Shown here piece by piece: positions 8,729 through 17,680 of a stretch of DNA of 64,000 bases. Under the pieces are notes generated by a model. It did not search any database. It saw nothing but the letters and a program-made list of their open reading frames with translations, and was not told where the DNA came from. The position numbers were made by a program, and so were the translations under genes. The first letter of the stretch is position 1; each line of letters starts with the position of its first letter. The stretch comes from Chromobacterium aquaticum (GTDB lineage Bacteria > Pseudomonadota > Gammaproteobacteria > Burkholderiales > Chromobacteriaceae). The DNA is taken from contig NZ_JAJOHW010000021.1 in NCBI RefSeq assembly GCF_021129195.1, forward strand, positions 39,187 to 103,186, read 5' to 3'.

Positions 8729-9187
8729 ATGCAATACACCCGCACCGTAGAAGCGCTGAAGCAAGGCACCGTCATCGACCACATCCCGGCCGGCCAGGGC
8801 CTGACCATCCTGCGCCTGTTCAAGCTCAGCGAAACCGGCGAGCGCGTCACCGTGGGGCTGAACCTGTCCAGCCGCCACATGGGCGCCAAGGACATCATCA
8901 AGGTGGAGAACATCGCGCTGTCGGAGGAGCAGGCCAACGAGCTGGCGCTGTTCGCGCCGCAGGCCACCGTCAACGTGATCGACAATTTCGAAGTGGTGAA
9001 GAAACACAAGCTGGCGCTGCCGGACACCATCGAAGGCATCTTCTCCTGCCCCAACTCCAACTGCATTTCGCATAATGAGCCGGTGACCAGCTTTTTCTAT
9101 GTCAAACCCCAGGCGCGCGACACAAAAATGAAATGCAAGTATTGCGAAAAGGTGTTCAGTAGGGATATCGTTGCAGAGGTGCGCTAA
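8729..9187 (+). CDS. pyrI: Aspartate carbamoyltransferase regulatory subunit PyrI
   Basis: A 152-residue regulatory chain that binds CTP/ATP and confers allosteric control on the PyrB catalytic trimers (c6r6 holoenzyme). The C-terminal zinc site is intact: CPNSNC at about 109-114 and CKYC at about 137-140. Residues of the N-terminal nucleotide-binding domain ([12 protein letters not shown]) match the family. AGGAAAAGGAAAACCATC precedes the ATG. Translation is likely coupled to pyrB in one operon. Confidence 0.97.
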   Translation: MQYTRTVEALKQGTVIDHIPAGQGLTILRLFKLSETGERVTVGLNLSSRHMGAKDIIKVENIALSEEQANELALFAPQATVNVIDNFEVVKKHKLALPDTIEGIFSCPNSNCISHNEPVTSFFYVKPQARDTKMKCKYCEKVFSRDIVAEVR

Positions 9188-9254
9188 GTCGTACAAGGGT
9201 GAATAGAGAAATATCAAGAAAACACTGCATTCGACAGTGGTAAAAAGCACGAGC

Positions 9255-9287
9255 AAGCGCCGCAGTCATCTGCGGCGCTTCTCATTT
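9255..9287 (+). terminator. Terminator of the pyrBI operon
   Basis: AAGCGCCGCAG (9255-9265) pairs perfectly with CTGCGGCGCTT (9270-9280) around TCAT, followed by CTCATTT. The T-run is short, but the stem is strong and it lies 68 nt after pyrI. Confidence 0.7.
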
Positions 9288-9304
9288 CCGCACTGGACGA
9301 CCCG

Positions 9305-10573
9305 ATGCCCCGCCCGGCCGCCTTGCTTCGCCAGCTCCACCTCCCCGACCTGCCCGCCGCCGTGCTCATCGGCCTGTTGGGCGCCGCCGCCGTATCCGGC
9401 TTCCACTTGGCGCTGAACGCACTGGAACACCTGCTCACCGGCATGAGCGGCAGCCTGGTCGGCATCGCCCGCCAACTGCCCGCCTGGCAACGCGCCGCCC
9501 TGCCCGCCGTCGGCGGCCTGCTGGCCGGCTTGGTATTGCAACACGGCCTGCGGCTGGCGCGCGGCTCGGCCGGCGGCGACTACCTGGAAGCGGTGCGCGT
9601 CGGCGACGGCCGCCTGGGCCTGCGTACCGTGCTGATCAAATGCCTGTCCTCGCTGTTCACCGTCGCCTCCGGCGGCTCCATCGGGCGTGAGGGCGCCATG
9701 GTGTCGCTGGCCGCGCTGGGCGGCTCGCTGCTGGCGCGGCGGCAGCGCCTCTCCTTGCCGCGCCGCCGCCTGCTGGTGGCTTGCGGCATCGCCGCCGGCT
9801 GGTCCGCCGCTTACCACGCGCCGCTGGCCGGCGTCTTGTTCGTCTGCCAAGTGGTACGGCCGCGCCGGCGCTGGCGCGGCCTGCCGCCGCTGATCGTCGC
9901 CTCCGCCGTCGCCAGCCTGGCCTCCGGCGCCTGGTTCAAGCTGCCGGCGATCTACCACGTTCCGCCGCTGCCGGCGCTGACAACGACGGCCCTGCTGGCC
10001 TATTGTCTGGTGGCCTGCGCGCTGGGCCTGCTCGCGCCGTGGTTTCTGCAAGCGATGAACGCCGCGCGGCGCGCCTTCGCCGCCATCGGCCTGGCCTTGC
10101 CGGCGCGCATGGCGCTGGGGGGATTGATCGTGGGAAGCCTGGCCTGGTTCTGGCCGGAAATGTGGGGCAACGGCTATAGCACGGTGTCCGCGCTGCTGAC
10201 CGCCGCGCCACTGTGGCAGACCTTGCTGGCCCTGCTGCTTTGCAAGCTGCTGGCCACCGCGGCCACCAGCGGCTCCGGCGCCGTGGGCGGAATCTTCACG
10301 CCCATGCTGTTTGTCGGCGCCGCCGGAGGCGCCTTGATCGGCCTATCGCTGAACGCGCTGTGGCCCGGCGCGGCGCCGCTGGCCGGCGTCATCGTCACCG
10401 GCATGGCGGCTTTTTTGGCCGCCACCGCGCAAGCGCCGTGGCTGGCCGTGGTCATGATGCTGGAGATGACCGCCAGCTTCGGCCTGACCGCACCCTTGCT
10501 GCTGGCCTCCTGGCTGGCTGCGCGCCTCAGCCGCCGCTTGCTGGGCGGCCGGGCGCTATATGACGGTCGTTAG
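9305..10573 (+). CDS. ClC-family chloride channel or H+/Cl- antiporter
   Basis: A 422-residue multispanning inner-membrane protein. It has the selectivity-filter motifs GGSIGREGAMV (about 120-130) and GSGAVGGIFTPML (about 322-334), and GxxxGxxxP-like helices typical of ClC proteins. Bacterial members exchange chloride for protons and help in acid stress; some export fluoride. There is no CBS domain. The TAG stop (10571-10573) is made from the flanking T and A plus the first G of a shortened MITE (copy B), so the original C-terminus may have been different. Confidence 0.9.
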   Translation: MPRPAALLRQLHLPDLPAAVLIGLLGAAAVSGFHLALNALEHLLTGMSGSLVGIARQLPAWQRAALPAVGGLLAGLVLQHGLRLARGSAGGDYLEAVRVGDGRLGLRTVLIKCLSSLFTVASGGSIGREGAMVSLAALGGSLLARRQRLSLPRRRLLVACGIAAGWSAAYHAPLAGVLFVCQVVRPRRRWRGLPPLIVASAVASLASGAWFKLPAIYHVPPLPALTTTALLAYCLVACALGLLAPWFLQAMNAARRAFAAIGLALPARMALGGLIVGSLAWFWPEMWGNGYSTVSALLTAAPLWQTLLALLLCKLLATAATSGSGAVGGIFTPMLFVGAAGGALIGLSLNALWPGAAPLAGVIVTGMAAFLAATAQAPWLAVVMMLEMTASFGLTAPLLLASWLAARLSRRLLGGRALYDGR

Positions 10574-10630
10574 AACCTGTTTACGATCTACGCCTCCTCG
10601 CAAGGCCGCCTCGCGTGACCGTGAACCGGC
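10573..10630. mobile_element. MITE copy B (58 bp, internally deleted)
   Basis: The left end GAACCTGTTTACGATCT is clear and the right end GTGAACCGGC is degenerate. TTA flanks it on both sides (10570-10572 and 10631-10633). The right TTA is the reverse complement of the TAA stop codon of the acetyltransferase gene; the left end supplies the ClC stop. Most of the interior is missing. Confidence 0.7.
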
Positions 10631-11149
10631 TTATGGCGTCGCCGGGCCCTCGCTGGCGCCATCGATGAAACGTTGCAAGAACACCAGGTCCAGCCAGCGG
10701 CCGAACTTGAACCCCACCTGCGGCAGCATGCCCACTTGCTGGAAGCCCAATTTTTCATGGAAGCGGATCGAACCCTCATTGGCGGCGTCCACCGCGCCCA
10801 CCATGGTGTGCTTGCCCAAGGCCTTGGCGCGCGGGAACAAGGCCTGCACCAAGGCGGTGCCTATGCCCTTGCCGCGGGCATCGGCCGACAGGTGCACGCT
10901 GTGTTCCACGGTAAAGCGGTAGCCCGGCTTGACGCGGAAATCGCCAAAGCTGGAAAAGCCCAGGATCTTGCCGCCCTCTTCGGCCAGCAGCACCGGGTAG
11001 CCGGCGGCGGCGCGGTCCTGGAACCACACGGCGAATTCGCCGGCGGACAGCGGATCGTCGTTGTAGATGGCGGTGGTGGTGGCGATGACCTCGTTGTAGA
11101 TGTCGAGAATCGCCGCCAGGTCTTCCAGCGTGGCGTCACGGATAATCAT
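10631..11149 (-). CDS. GNAT N-acetyltransferase, phosphinothricin/methionine-sulfoximine type
   Basis: A 172-residue acetyltransferase. The acetyl-CoA loop is ADARGKGIGTALV (about 89-101), and EHSVHLSAD plus EKLGFQQVGMLPQVG are typical of the PAT/MnaT/YncA subgroup, which acetylates phosphinothricin, methionine sulfoximine or free amino acids such as methionine and tryptophan. The ATG at 11149 follows AAGGGACAGAAC; a longer frame to 11380 runs into the neighbouring NYN gene and is not credible. Its stop is the TSD of MITE copy B. Confidence 0.9.
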   Translation of the reverse strand: MIIRDATLEDLAAILDIYNEVIATTTAIYNDDPLSAGEFAVWFQDRAAAGYPVLLAEEGGKILGFSSFGDFRVKPGYRFTVEHSVHLSADARGKGIGTALVQALFPRAKALGKHTMVGAVDAANEGSIRFHEKLGFQQVGMLPQVGFKFGRWLDLVFLQRFIDGASEGPATP

Positions 11150-11243
11150 GTTCTGTCCCTTGCGAATATGGCTTGTTGTACGGATCGCTGGCGCATGCGC
11201 CGGCGCTGATCCTTGGAATGCAAACAGTGTACCAGCAGCCGTG

Positions 11244-12107
11244 TCAGGCGGCAGCCGCCGGCTTTTTACGCGGGCTGCGCTTCTTGCGCACCGGCGCTTC
11301 CGGTGTCGTTTCGGGCTCGGGCGGCGCGGACACGGCGGCGGCGGGCGCCGGTTCGCCGTCCTGCTTGAGCCGGATTTCACAATGCAGCTTGGAGCCGTTG
11401 CGGCTTTCCTGCACCGTCAGGAAATCCAGCTTCTTCACCATTTGCGATAGCCGGGAATGACCATAAACACGCGGGTCGAACGAGGGGTCGTTCTTGGCCA
11501 GATAAGTACCCACCACCGATAACTCGGCCCAGCCGCTGTCGCGCGCCACCGCCTCGATCGCATTGGTGAACATGTCCTGCAGCGGGTGGCGCTCCTTCTC
11601 CGGCTGCGGCTTGGCGCGGCTGCGGGTGCTGCGCGCCTTGGGCCTGTCGCCCGCGCTCTTGGCCGCCGGCTCCGGCCGCAGAATCTCGGTGAACACGAAT
11701 TTGTCGCAGGCGGCGATGAAGGGCCGCGGCGTCTTGGACTGCTCGCCCAGGCCGATCACCATCAGGCCGGACTCGCGCAGCCGGGTGGCCAGGCGGGTGA
11801 AATCGCTGTCGGAGGACACCAGGCAGAAACCATCGAAATTGCCGGTGTAGAGCAGATCCATCGCGTCGATGATCAAGGCGGAGTCGGTGGAGTTCTTGCC
11901 CTTGGTGTAGGCGAATTGCTGAATCGGCGAAATCGCGTATTGATGCAGCACTTCCTTCCAGCCCTTCAATTGGCTGGTGGTCCAATCGCCGTAGGCGCGC
12001 TTGACCACGGCGGTGCCGTACTTGGCCACTTCGGCCAGCAGTTCGGCAATCAGCGCCGACTGTGCGTTGTCGGCGTCTATCAATACCGCCAGTTTGCGGT
12101 TTTCCAT
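11244..12107 (-). CDS. NYN (LabA/PIN-like) domain protein with C-terminal OST-HTH/LOTUS domain
   Basis: A 287-residue protein. Residues 1 to about 150 are an NYN/DUF88 nuclease-fold domain with the acidic ligands LIDADNAQ (about 9-16), KNSTDSALIIDAMD (about 70-83) and VSSDSDFTRLA (about 98-108). After an Arg/Lys/Pro linker comes an OST-HTH-like segment (about 195-262, with AELSVVGTYLAKNDPSFDPR and YGHSRLSQMVKKL). The tail is a basic Pro/Ala/Lys-rich stretch. Such proteins are predicted RNases or RNA-binding factors; the substrate is unknown. The acidic residues are intact, so catalysis is plausible. Confidence 0.85.
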   Translation of the reverse strand: MENRKLAVLIDADNAQSALIAELLAEVAKYGTAVVKRAYGDWTTSQLKGWKEVLHQYAISPIQQFAYTKGKNSTDSALIIDAMDLLYTGNFDGFCLVSSDSDFTRLATRLRESGLMVIGLGEQSKTPRPFIAACDKFVFTEILRPEPAAKSAGDRPKARSTRSRAKPQPEKERHPLQDMFTNAIEAVARDSGWAELSVVGTYLAKNDPSFDPRVYGHSRLSQMVKKLDFLTVQESRNGSKLHCEIRLKQDGEPAPAAAVSAPPEPETTPEAPVRKKRSPRKKPAAAA

Positions 12108-12181
12108 GCTTGATTTCCGTAATGCGACCGAACCATGCTAAAACCGGCGCTCGCCGCTGTCAAAACCGGCAAACGGCGCCG

Positions 12182-12979
12182 CTAGGGCAGTCCGCCATGC
12201 AAGACCTGCTCGACGATGGCGGCAATCCGTCCTTCCCGTTTCATCCGTTCCAGCACGGCGTTGAGTTGCTGGATGAAATCGTCCTGATACGGGTAGCGCT
12301 GGGATCCGCGCTTGCTGAAGCCGATATAGGCCTGCTCGCCGTTCAGGCTGACCGCCTCCACCAGTTCGCCGCGCTGACTGGCGCTGATCGCGCCGCGCCG
12401 CTGCAAGCGGTCCAGCATATAGTGGATGGACAGCTTGTCGTTCAAATAGCAATCCATGCGTCCATTGATCAGTTTCAACAGATTGCCCCGCGTGTCCGGC
12501 GCCTCGTCCAGCTGGATCTCGCCGCGCTGCACCGCTTGCCAGAACACCTTGCCGCCGGGCCGGAAGCCGGTATTGTTGCCAAAGCGCAGACCAAGGAAAT
12601 CCGCCGGCCAGTGCTGTCGAGGCGTGCGCATCACTTCCGCCCGGCAATACACCACCACCTGCTCCTGCCAGAACGGCGCCGAATAACTCATGTACTCGCG
12701 CTCCGGCCGATAATACGGCGGCGACAACGCCATGGCGCGGCCGGCTTCCAGCTCGACCAGGCCGCGCTTCCACGGCACCGGCCGCAACTCGATGCGATAG
12801 CCTTCCATGCGCTGCGACGCCGCGCGCAACACCTCGTTGTAAACGCCCACCGCGCGTCCATCCGCCTCGTAGGAATACGGCGGATAACCGTTGTCGGTCA
12901 GCACCACGACCTGGCGCGGCGGGACGGTGGCACCCAGCGCCAAGCCGGCCCAGCACAGCAGTAAGCCGCATCGAATCAT
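12182..12979 (-). CDS. Periplasmic substrate-binding protein (SBP_bac_3 family), orphan
   Basis: A 265-residue exported protein. Signal peptide about 1-16 (MIRCGLLLCWAGLALG). The start VVLTDNGYPPYSYEADGRA is typical of family-3 (polar amino-acid) binding proteins, and the remaining two-lobe fold is in order. No ABC permease or ATPase is near, a common situation in this lineage, so it may serve another transporter or a sensor. A GTG 30 nt upstream (13009) is an alternative start, but it would bury the signal peptide. Confidence 0.85.
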   Translation of the reverse strand: MIRCGLLLCWAGLALGATVPPRQVVVLTDNGYPPYSYEADGRAVGVYNEVLRAASQRMEGYRIELRPVPWKRGLVELEAGRAMALSPPYYRPEREYMSYSAPFWQEQVVVYCRAEVMRTPRQHWPADFLGLRFGNNTGFRPGGKVFWQAVQRGEIQLDEAPDTRGNLLKLINGRMDCYLNDKLSIHYMLDRLQRRGAISASQRGELVEAVSLNGEQAYIGFSKRGSQRYPYQDDFIQQLNAVLERMKREGRIAAIVEQVLHGGLP

Positions 12980-13089
12980 TTGAATGACATATCCCGTGTC
13001 GATAAACACTTTATAGCCGCTGCGCCGCCCGGCGTTGGCACGAGTCTTGCGCTGACACCAGCGTCCATCGTTCCCGCCGCGAGGCCGCT

Positions 13090-13314
13090 ATGAAACTGTT
13101 TTCGCGCAACACCGCCGCCGCCACCAGCGAAGTGGTGATGTTCAACTATCGCCGACCGGTGCGCGCGCGCCAGGTGGCGCTGGGCAGCGGCGGCCGGCTA
13201 TGGCTGATAGAGGCGCTGGACCCCACCCACAACGTCTGGGTATGGCAGGACGAAGCCTGCCAGGCCGAGGCCGCGGTGGACACCGCGCGCCGCCTCAGCC
13301 TGATGCTGAACTGA
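13090..13314 (+). CDS. Hypothetical 74-residue protein
   Basis: A small soluble protein (MKLFSRNTAAATSEVVMF...) with no motif I recognise. It has several aromatic residues (LWLIEALDPTHNVWVWQDE). GCGAGGCCGC precedes the ATG. It lies divergent from the binding-protein gene at 12182-12979 and convergent with the DUF2059 gene. GC and codon use look like the neighbours, which favours a real gene. Function unknown. Confidence 0.55.
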   Translation: MKLFSRNTAAATSEVVMFNYRRPVRARQVALGSGGRLWLIEALDPTHNVWVWQDEACQAEAAVDTARRLSLMLN

Positions 13315-13357
13315 CCCATTCTGGTGCATCGGCACCAAGCTGGCGCGATGCGGCAAT

Positions 13358-13383
13358 AAAAAAGCCGCCTCAACGGGCGGCTT
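13358..13383 (-). terminator. Intrinsic terminator of the DUF2059 gene
   Basis: On the minus strand AAGCCGCC (13383-13376) pairs with GGCGGCTT (13369-13362) and is followed by a T-run (A at 13358-13363 on the plus strand). It lies 21 nt past the stop of the gene at 13405-13947. Confidence 0.85.
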
Positions 13384-13404
13384 GTGCGATGAAGCGTGGC
13401 TTGA

Positions 13405-13947
13405 TCATTTCTTGGCGATGTTCTTGCCGAAACTTTCCGCCGCAGCGCGCATCTTGGGCAGCAACACCGGTTCGGCGGCCTTCAGCGTGTCGCCGGCGAT
13501 GGTGTTGATGATCTGCGGCTGCTGCTTCAGCAGCTTCTGACCGGCGGCGGTCTTGTAGAAGGCGTTGATCTGCTTGAGTTCGTCGGCGCTGAACTGGGCG
13601 CTGTAGGCCTTGGCCACGGTCTGCTCGAACTGCTGCTTGGCCGCGCTGGAGCCGAAGTAATCGCTGGCCAGCTTGTGCACGTTCTCGCCGTAGGTCTTGA
13701 AGCCTTCCTGCGCTTTCTTCTGCTGGGCTTCGCTCAGCTTGATCTTGTTCTTGACGAAGTATTCCTGCAGCAGCGGCATCGCGCTGGCGGTGGTGCGCTG
13801 CGCCAGTTCCGGCAGCATATTGTTCAGGTTCAGCGTGGCGGACAACTCTTTGACGGCGGCGTCCTGAGCGGCGTCGGCGTGCGCCAGCAGCGGCAAGGTC
13901 AGCGCCAGGGCGGCCAGGCCGGCTTTGAGCGGGCGTGATGCGAACAT
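13405..13947 (-). CDS. Exported DUF2059 protein (paralogue of 61103-61636)
   Basis: A 180-residue periplasmic protein. Signal peptide about 1-24 (FASRPLKAGLAALALTLPLL then AHA). The C-terminal half has the DUF2059 pattern: FSADELKQINAFYKTAAGQK (about 124-143) followed by a helical stretch to the C-terminus. The ATG at 13947 follows AAAGGATTCCAC. A second family member occurs 47 kb away with the same layout. The family has no established role; most members are secreted and helical. Confidence 0.85.
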   Translation of the reverse strand: MFASRPLKAGLAALALTLPLLAHADAAQDAAVKELSATLNLNNMLPELAQRTTASAMPLLQEYFVKNKIKLSEAQQKKAQEGFKTYGENVHKLASDYFGSSAAKQQFEQTVAKAYSAQFSADELKQINAFYKTAAGQKLLKQQPQIINTIAGDTLKAAEPVLLPKMRAAAESFGKNIAKK

Positions 13948-14062
13948 GTGGAATCCTTTGGCTTTGAGTTGGAAACAGCTGGCGCCGGCGCTGCCGACGC
14001 GGAAACACCGGCAGTGTGACACCGCCGCCGCCGCAGGTCAAAAAAGCCGTGGCGTCGCGCGG

Positions 14063-15019
14063 CTAGCGCCCGGCTGCCGCGGAAGCCGACGACTGCGGCC
14101 CCTGCCAGCCTTGATAAGCGCCGATATTGTCGCGGGTGATCAGCTGCACCGGCACCGTCACCGTGCGCGGCTTGAGCTTGGGATTGGCCAGCAGCTGGCG
14201 GCCCAGCTTCACCGCCTCCACGCCCATGGCGTAAGGCGCCTGGCTGGAGGAGGCCACGATCTGGCTATCGCCGCGCAGCGCTTTCTCGATGTCCGGCGAG
14301 CCGTCCACGCCGGCTATCATCACTTCCTTGCGCCCGGCGGCGCGCGCCGCCTGTTCCGCGCCCAACGCCTGGCGGTCGTTGCTGGCGAACACGCCGTTGA
14401 TCGCCGGGTAGCGCAACAGCAGCTGCGTCATCAGCCGCTTGCCGCCCCAGCTGGACGCCAGCCCGCTCTCCTGATGGCTGAGCAGCTGGATCTTGGGAAA
14501 CGCGGCCAGGCTGCGGCGGCAGCCCGCCACCCGGTCCCAGACCGAGGATACCGGCGGGCCGTTCTGGATCACGAAATTACCCTCGCCATGCATTCGCTCC
14601 GCCAGATAGCGGCAGGCCAGCACGCCGGCCTGGACATTGTCCGATTTGACCGTGCCATCGGCGCCGACGGCGTCCACATCCACCGCCACCACCCGCACCC
14701 CGGCCTGCTGCGCCTCGCGCACCAACGGCGCCACCGCCTTGCTGTCCGCGGCCACCAACAGGATCAGCTCCACGCGCAGGCGCAGCAGTTGCCGCACCTG
14801 TTCCCGCTGCCGCTCCAGGCTGAAATTGGCGGACAGCGTGGTGATCTGGGCCTGGGGATTGAGCGCGCGCGCCTCCTGCAAGGCGCCGCGCGCGACGATC
14901 TGATAAAAGGGGTTGTCCAGCGCCCCCACGGAGATGCCGATGCGGCTCGGCGGCGGCGCGGCGCTGGCGGCCCCGGCCAGCAGCGGCCAGCAACAGGCAA
15001 GGAATCGGCTCGGTTTCAT
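14063..15019 (-). CDS. Periplasmic sugar-binding protein (Peripla_BP_4), orphan
   Basis: A 318-residue exported binding protein of the ribose/galactose type. The signal peptide ends near AGAASA (about residue 20). RIGISVGALDNPFYQIVARG starts the mature fold, and QNGPPVSSVWDRVAGC and FASNDRQALGAEQAA are typical of LacI-type periplasmic lobes. No ATPase or permease is nearby. The ligand could be a pentose, an inositol or another sugar. The ATG at 15019 was chosen because it directly precedes the signal peptide; upstream codons to 15049 are also open. Confidence 0.85.
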   Translation of the reverse strand: MKPSRFLACCWPLLAGAASAAPPPSRIGISVGALDNPFYQIVARGALQEARALNPQAQITTLSANFSLERQREQVRQLLRLRVELILLVAADSKAVAPLVREAQQAGVRVVAVDVDAVGADGTVKSDNVQAGVLACRYLAERMHGEGNFVIQNGPPVSSVWDRVAGCRRSLAAFPKIQLLSHQESGLASSWGGKRLMTQLLLRYPAINGVFASNDRQALGAEQAARAAGRKEVMIAGVDGSPDIEKALRGDSQIVASSSQAPYAMGVEAVKLGRQLLANPKLKPRTVTVPVQLITRDNIGAYQGWQGPQSSASAAAGR

Positions 15020-15138
15020 GGCCACCCGGGATGCTTGAATGCGTGTCACCCCAGTTTAGACCACGCCGCTCCCGCTGCGAAAGCGCGCACAACGCCCGCT
15101 CGACGTCTCGCGGGCGGCAGATCGCAAACAGCTACTCA

Positions 15139-15286
15139 GCGCCTGTTCAAAGTCTCGCGAGCTAGGGCGGGACAAGGCGTTGCGGCGGAGAAAGCGGAAT
15201 GTACACGTGGTACATGAGCACTGAGCTTGGTTTCAACGCCCATTTCTATCCATCCCGCCGACGCGCAGCAGATCGTAGACAGGTTC
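15139..15286. mobile_element. MITE copy C (148 bp)
   Basis: Forward orientation. Ends GCGCCTGTTCAAAGTCT and GATCGTAGACAGGTTC. Flanked by TCA at 15136-15138 and 15287-15289. The right TCA is the reverse complement of the TGA stop codon of the hydrolase gene. The TIRs no longer match each other fully (TTCAAAGTCT against GATCGTAGAC). Confidence 0.9.
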
Positions 15287-15859
15287 TCAGGCCGCCTGGC
15301 TCAGGCTGGCCCTGACCCGCTGCGCCAGCAACTCCAGCTGCAGCCAGCCTTCTTCCCACTGGCAGTGGCCGGACTCCACATTGATGTGACCAGCCTGGCG
15401 CAGCCAGGCGATGGGCGTGCGCCAGTAGCCGGCCAGCCGCGCCGCGCGCGGCGTCTTGCAGAACGGGTCATTGCTGCTCGCCACCATTCTGGCCGGAAAC
15501 GGCAAGGGCTGGCGCGGCGTCGGCGCGAAGCCCATCAGCTCGCGCGGCACGAAGGGGCGTTCCACGTCCGCCGGCGCCACCAGCAAGGCGCCGGCAATCC
15601 GCTGCGGCTGACGCTGCGCGTAATGCGCCACCGCCACGCAGCCCAGGCTGTGGGCGATGACGATGACCGGCTTGCGCGCCAGCGCCAGCGCCCGATCCAG
15701 GCCTTGCAGCCAATCCTCCAGCTGCGGCGCGTCCCAATCGCCGGTCTCCACCCGCGTAGCGCCCAGCCGCCGCTGCCAATGGCTTTGCCAGTGCCGTGGG
15801 CCGGAGTTGCGCCAGCCGGGCTGAATGATCAAGTCGAAATCGGCCAGCGAAGGTTCCAT
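15287..15859 (-). CDS. RBBP9/YdeN-family serine hydrolase
   Basis: A 190-residue alpha/beta hydrolase. The nucleophile elbow is AHSLGC (about residue 70), the acid is in SNDPFC (about 130) and the base in AGHINVESGHC (about 155-165). The N-terminus IIQPGWRNSGPRHWQSHW is diagnostic of the RBBP9 family. Natural substrates in bacteria are unknown. GAGGAGCTGAGCG precedes the ATG. The stop codon coincides with the TSD of MITE copy C. Confidence 0.9.
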   Translation of the reverse strand: MEPSLADFDLIIQPGWRNSGPRHWQSHWQRRLGATRVETGDWDAPQLEDWLQGLDRALALARKPVIVIAHSLGCVAVAHYAQRQPQRIAGALLVAPADVERPFVPRELMGFAPTPRQPLPFPARMVASSNDPFCKTPRAARLAGYWRTPIAWLRQAGHINVESGHCQWEEGWLQLELLAQRVRASLSQAA

Positions 15860-16068
15860 CGCTCAGCTCCTCAAAGGTTGAGTTCGCACTGTAGGCCGAC
15901 TTTGATATTTCTGGAAATGATATCGAACAAGATGTTTATTCCGTATATCTATAAAAAGACCTGCTTCATATAGATTTATTTGGAATTTAAAGATGAAAAA
16001 CAATCACTTCTGGCGCTAAAACATTTCTGATTAGATGCAAGCATCGTTCGCTTTCCCGGGAAACCGCC

Positions 16069-17067
16069 ATGCCTCGCCTCACCCTTCGTCACGCCCTGCT
16101 GTCCCTATCCTTGCTGAGCGCCGCCGCGCCATTGCTGGCCGCCGAGCTGCTCAATGTCTCCTACGACCCCACTCGCGAGCTGTATCAGGACATCAACAAG
16201 GCCTTCGCCGAGCAATGGAAGAAACAGGGCGGCGACGTCGCCATCAAGCAATCGCACGGCGGCTCCGGCAAGCAATCGCTGGCGATCCAGCACGGCCTGG
16301 AAGCCGATGTCGCGACACTGGCGCTGGCCTACGACATCGACGTGCTGGCGGACCAGGGCCTGCTGCCCAAGAACTGGCAAAGCCGATTGCCGGACAATAG
16401 CTCGCCCTACACCTCCACCATCGTGTTCCTGGTGCGCAAGGGCAATCCCAAGGGCATCCGCGACTGGGGCGATCTGATCAAGCCCGGCATCCAGGTGATC
16501 ACGCCCAATCCCAAGACCTCCGGCGGCGCGCGCTGGAACTACCTGGCGGCCTGGGGCTACGCGCTGAAACAGCCCGGCGGCAACGAGGCCAAGGCCCGCG
16601 CCTATGTAGGCGAGCTGTACAAGCATGTGCCGGTGTTGGACACCGGCGCGCGCGGCGCGACGCTGACCTTCGCCCAGCGCGGACTGGGCGACGTGCTGCT
16701 GGCCTGGGAAAACGAAGCGGTGCTGGCCGTGAAGGAGTTGGGACCGGACAAATTCGACATCGTCACCCCCTCGCTGTCCATCCTGGCCGAGCCGCCGGTG
16801 GCGGTGGTGGACAAGGTGGCCGACAAGAAGGGCAATCGCAAGCTGGCCGAGGCTTATCTGAAGTTCCTGTACACCCCGCAGGGCCAGACCATCGCGGCGC
16901 AGAACTACTACCGCCCGCGCGACGCCAAGATCGCCGCGCAATACGCCGGCCAGTTCCCCAAGGTCAAGCTGTTCACGCTGAAAGACACTTTCGGCGACTG
17001 GCGCGGCGCCCAGCGCAAGCACTTCGCCGACGGCGGCGTGTTCGATCAGCTAATCGCCAAGAAATAG
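16069..17067 (+). CDS. sbp: Sulfate/thiosulfate-binding periplasmic protein
   Basis: A 332-residue exported protein. The signal peptide ends near LLAA (about residue 24). The family signature is in place: [17 protein letters not shown] (about 29-45) and [12 protein letters not shown] (about 62-73). It delivers sulfate to a CysTWA transporter, which is not in this window. The 200 bp upstream (15860-16068) are much more A/T-rich than the surroundings and probably hold the promoter and CysB sites, but I cannot delimit one. A strong terminator follows. Confidence 0.95.
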   Translation: MPRLTLRHALLSLSLLSAAAPLLAAELLNVSYDPTRELYQDINKAFAEQWKKQGGDVAIKQSHGGSGKQSLAIQHGLEADVATLALAYDIDVLADQGLLPKNWQSRLPDNSSPYTSTIVFLVRKGNPKGIRDWGDLIKPGIQVITPNPKTSGGARWNYLAAWGYALKQPGGNEAKARAYVGELYKHVPVLDTGARGATLTFAQRGLGDVLLAWENEAVLAVKELGPDKFDIVTPSLSILAEPPVAVVDKVADKKGNRKLAEAYLKFLYTPQGQTIAAQNYYRPRDAKIAAQYAGQFPKVKLFTLKDTFGDWRGAQRKHFADGGVFDQLIAKK

Positions 17068-17083
17068 CGCGCCCCTCAATGCG

Positions 17084-17115
17084 AACAGCCCGGCAACGCC
17101 GGGCTGTTGTGCTTG
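17084..17115 (+). terminator. Terminator after sbp
   Basis: AACAGCCCGGC (17084-17094) pairs perfectly with GCCGGGCTGTT (17098-17108) around AAC, followed by GTGCTT. It is 16 nt past the sbp stop and could serve the convergent metallopeptidase gene too. Confidence 0.75.
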
Positions 17116-17128
17116 CGGGAACCGCGGA

Positions 17129-17626
17129 TCAGGCCGCCTGGCTTTCGCGCCAGGTCAGCCATACCCGCATATCGAATTCCAGCTGGTGATAGTCCGGCTC
17201 CATATGGCAGCACAGTTGGTAGAAGGCCTTGTTGTGGTCCTTCTCCTTCAGATGAGCCAACTCATGCACCACGATCATGCGCAAGAACGGCAGCGGCGCG
17301 TCGCGGAACAAGGCGGCGACGCGGATTTCGTTCTTGGTCTTCAGCTTGCCGCCCTGCACCCGCGACACAAAGGTATTGGTGCCCAGCGTGCCCTTGACCG
17401 GGTGCTGCTGGTTGTCATACATCACCTTGGCCGGCAAGGCCGCGTTTTTCAGATAGCGCTGCTTGAGCTCGGACACGTACTGGTACAGCGCCTTGTCGGT
17501 CTGCACCTCATGGGGGTCCGGATACCTGCGCGCCAGCCAGGCGCCCAGCTGGCCGGAGTCCAGCAGCGCCTGCACCTGACCGAGCAAGGCGGCGGGGTAG
17601 TGCTGCAAATAATTGAGAGTCGGCAT
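17129..17626 (-). CDS. YgjP-like (WLM/DUF45) metallopeptidase
   Basis: A 165-residue protein with the zinc site VVHELAHLKEKDHNKAF (about 117-133, HExxH) and the downstream family end HMEPDYHQLEFDMRVWL. This is the YgjP/DUF45 pattern, predicted zinc hydrolases related to SprT and WLM peptidases. The ATG at 17626 is used; an in-frame GTG directly precedes it. The gene is convergent with sbp. Its substrate is unknown. Confidence 0.88.
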   Translation of the reverse strand: MPTLNYLQHYPAALLGQVQALLDSGQLGAWLARRYPDPHEVQTDKALYQYVSELKQRYLKNAALPAKVMYDNQQHPVKGTLGTNTFVSRVQGGKLKTKNEIRVAALFRDAPLPFLRMIVVHELAHLKEKDHNKAFYQLCCHMEPDYHQLEFDMRVWLTWRESQAA

Positions 17627-17680
17627 CACGCCATTGTAAAACGATGCGGCGGCCAGGTGTTGCGGCGGCGCAAACCGGCG

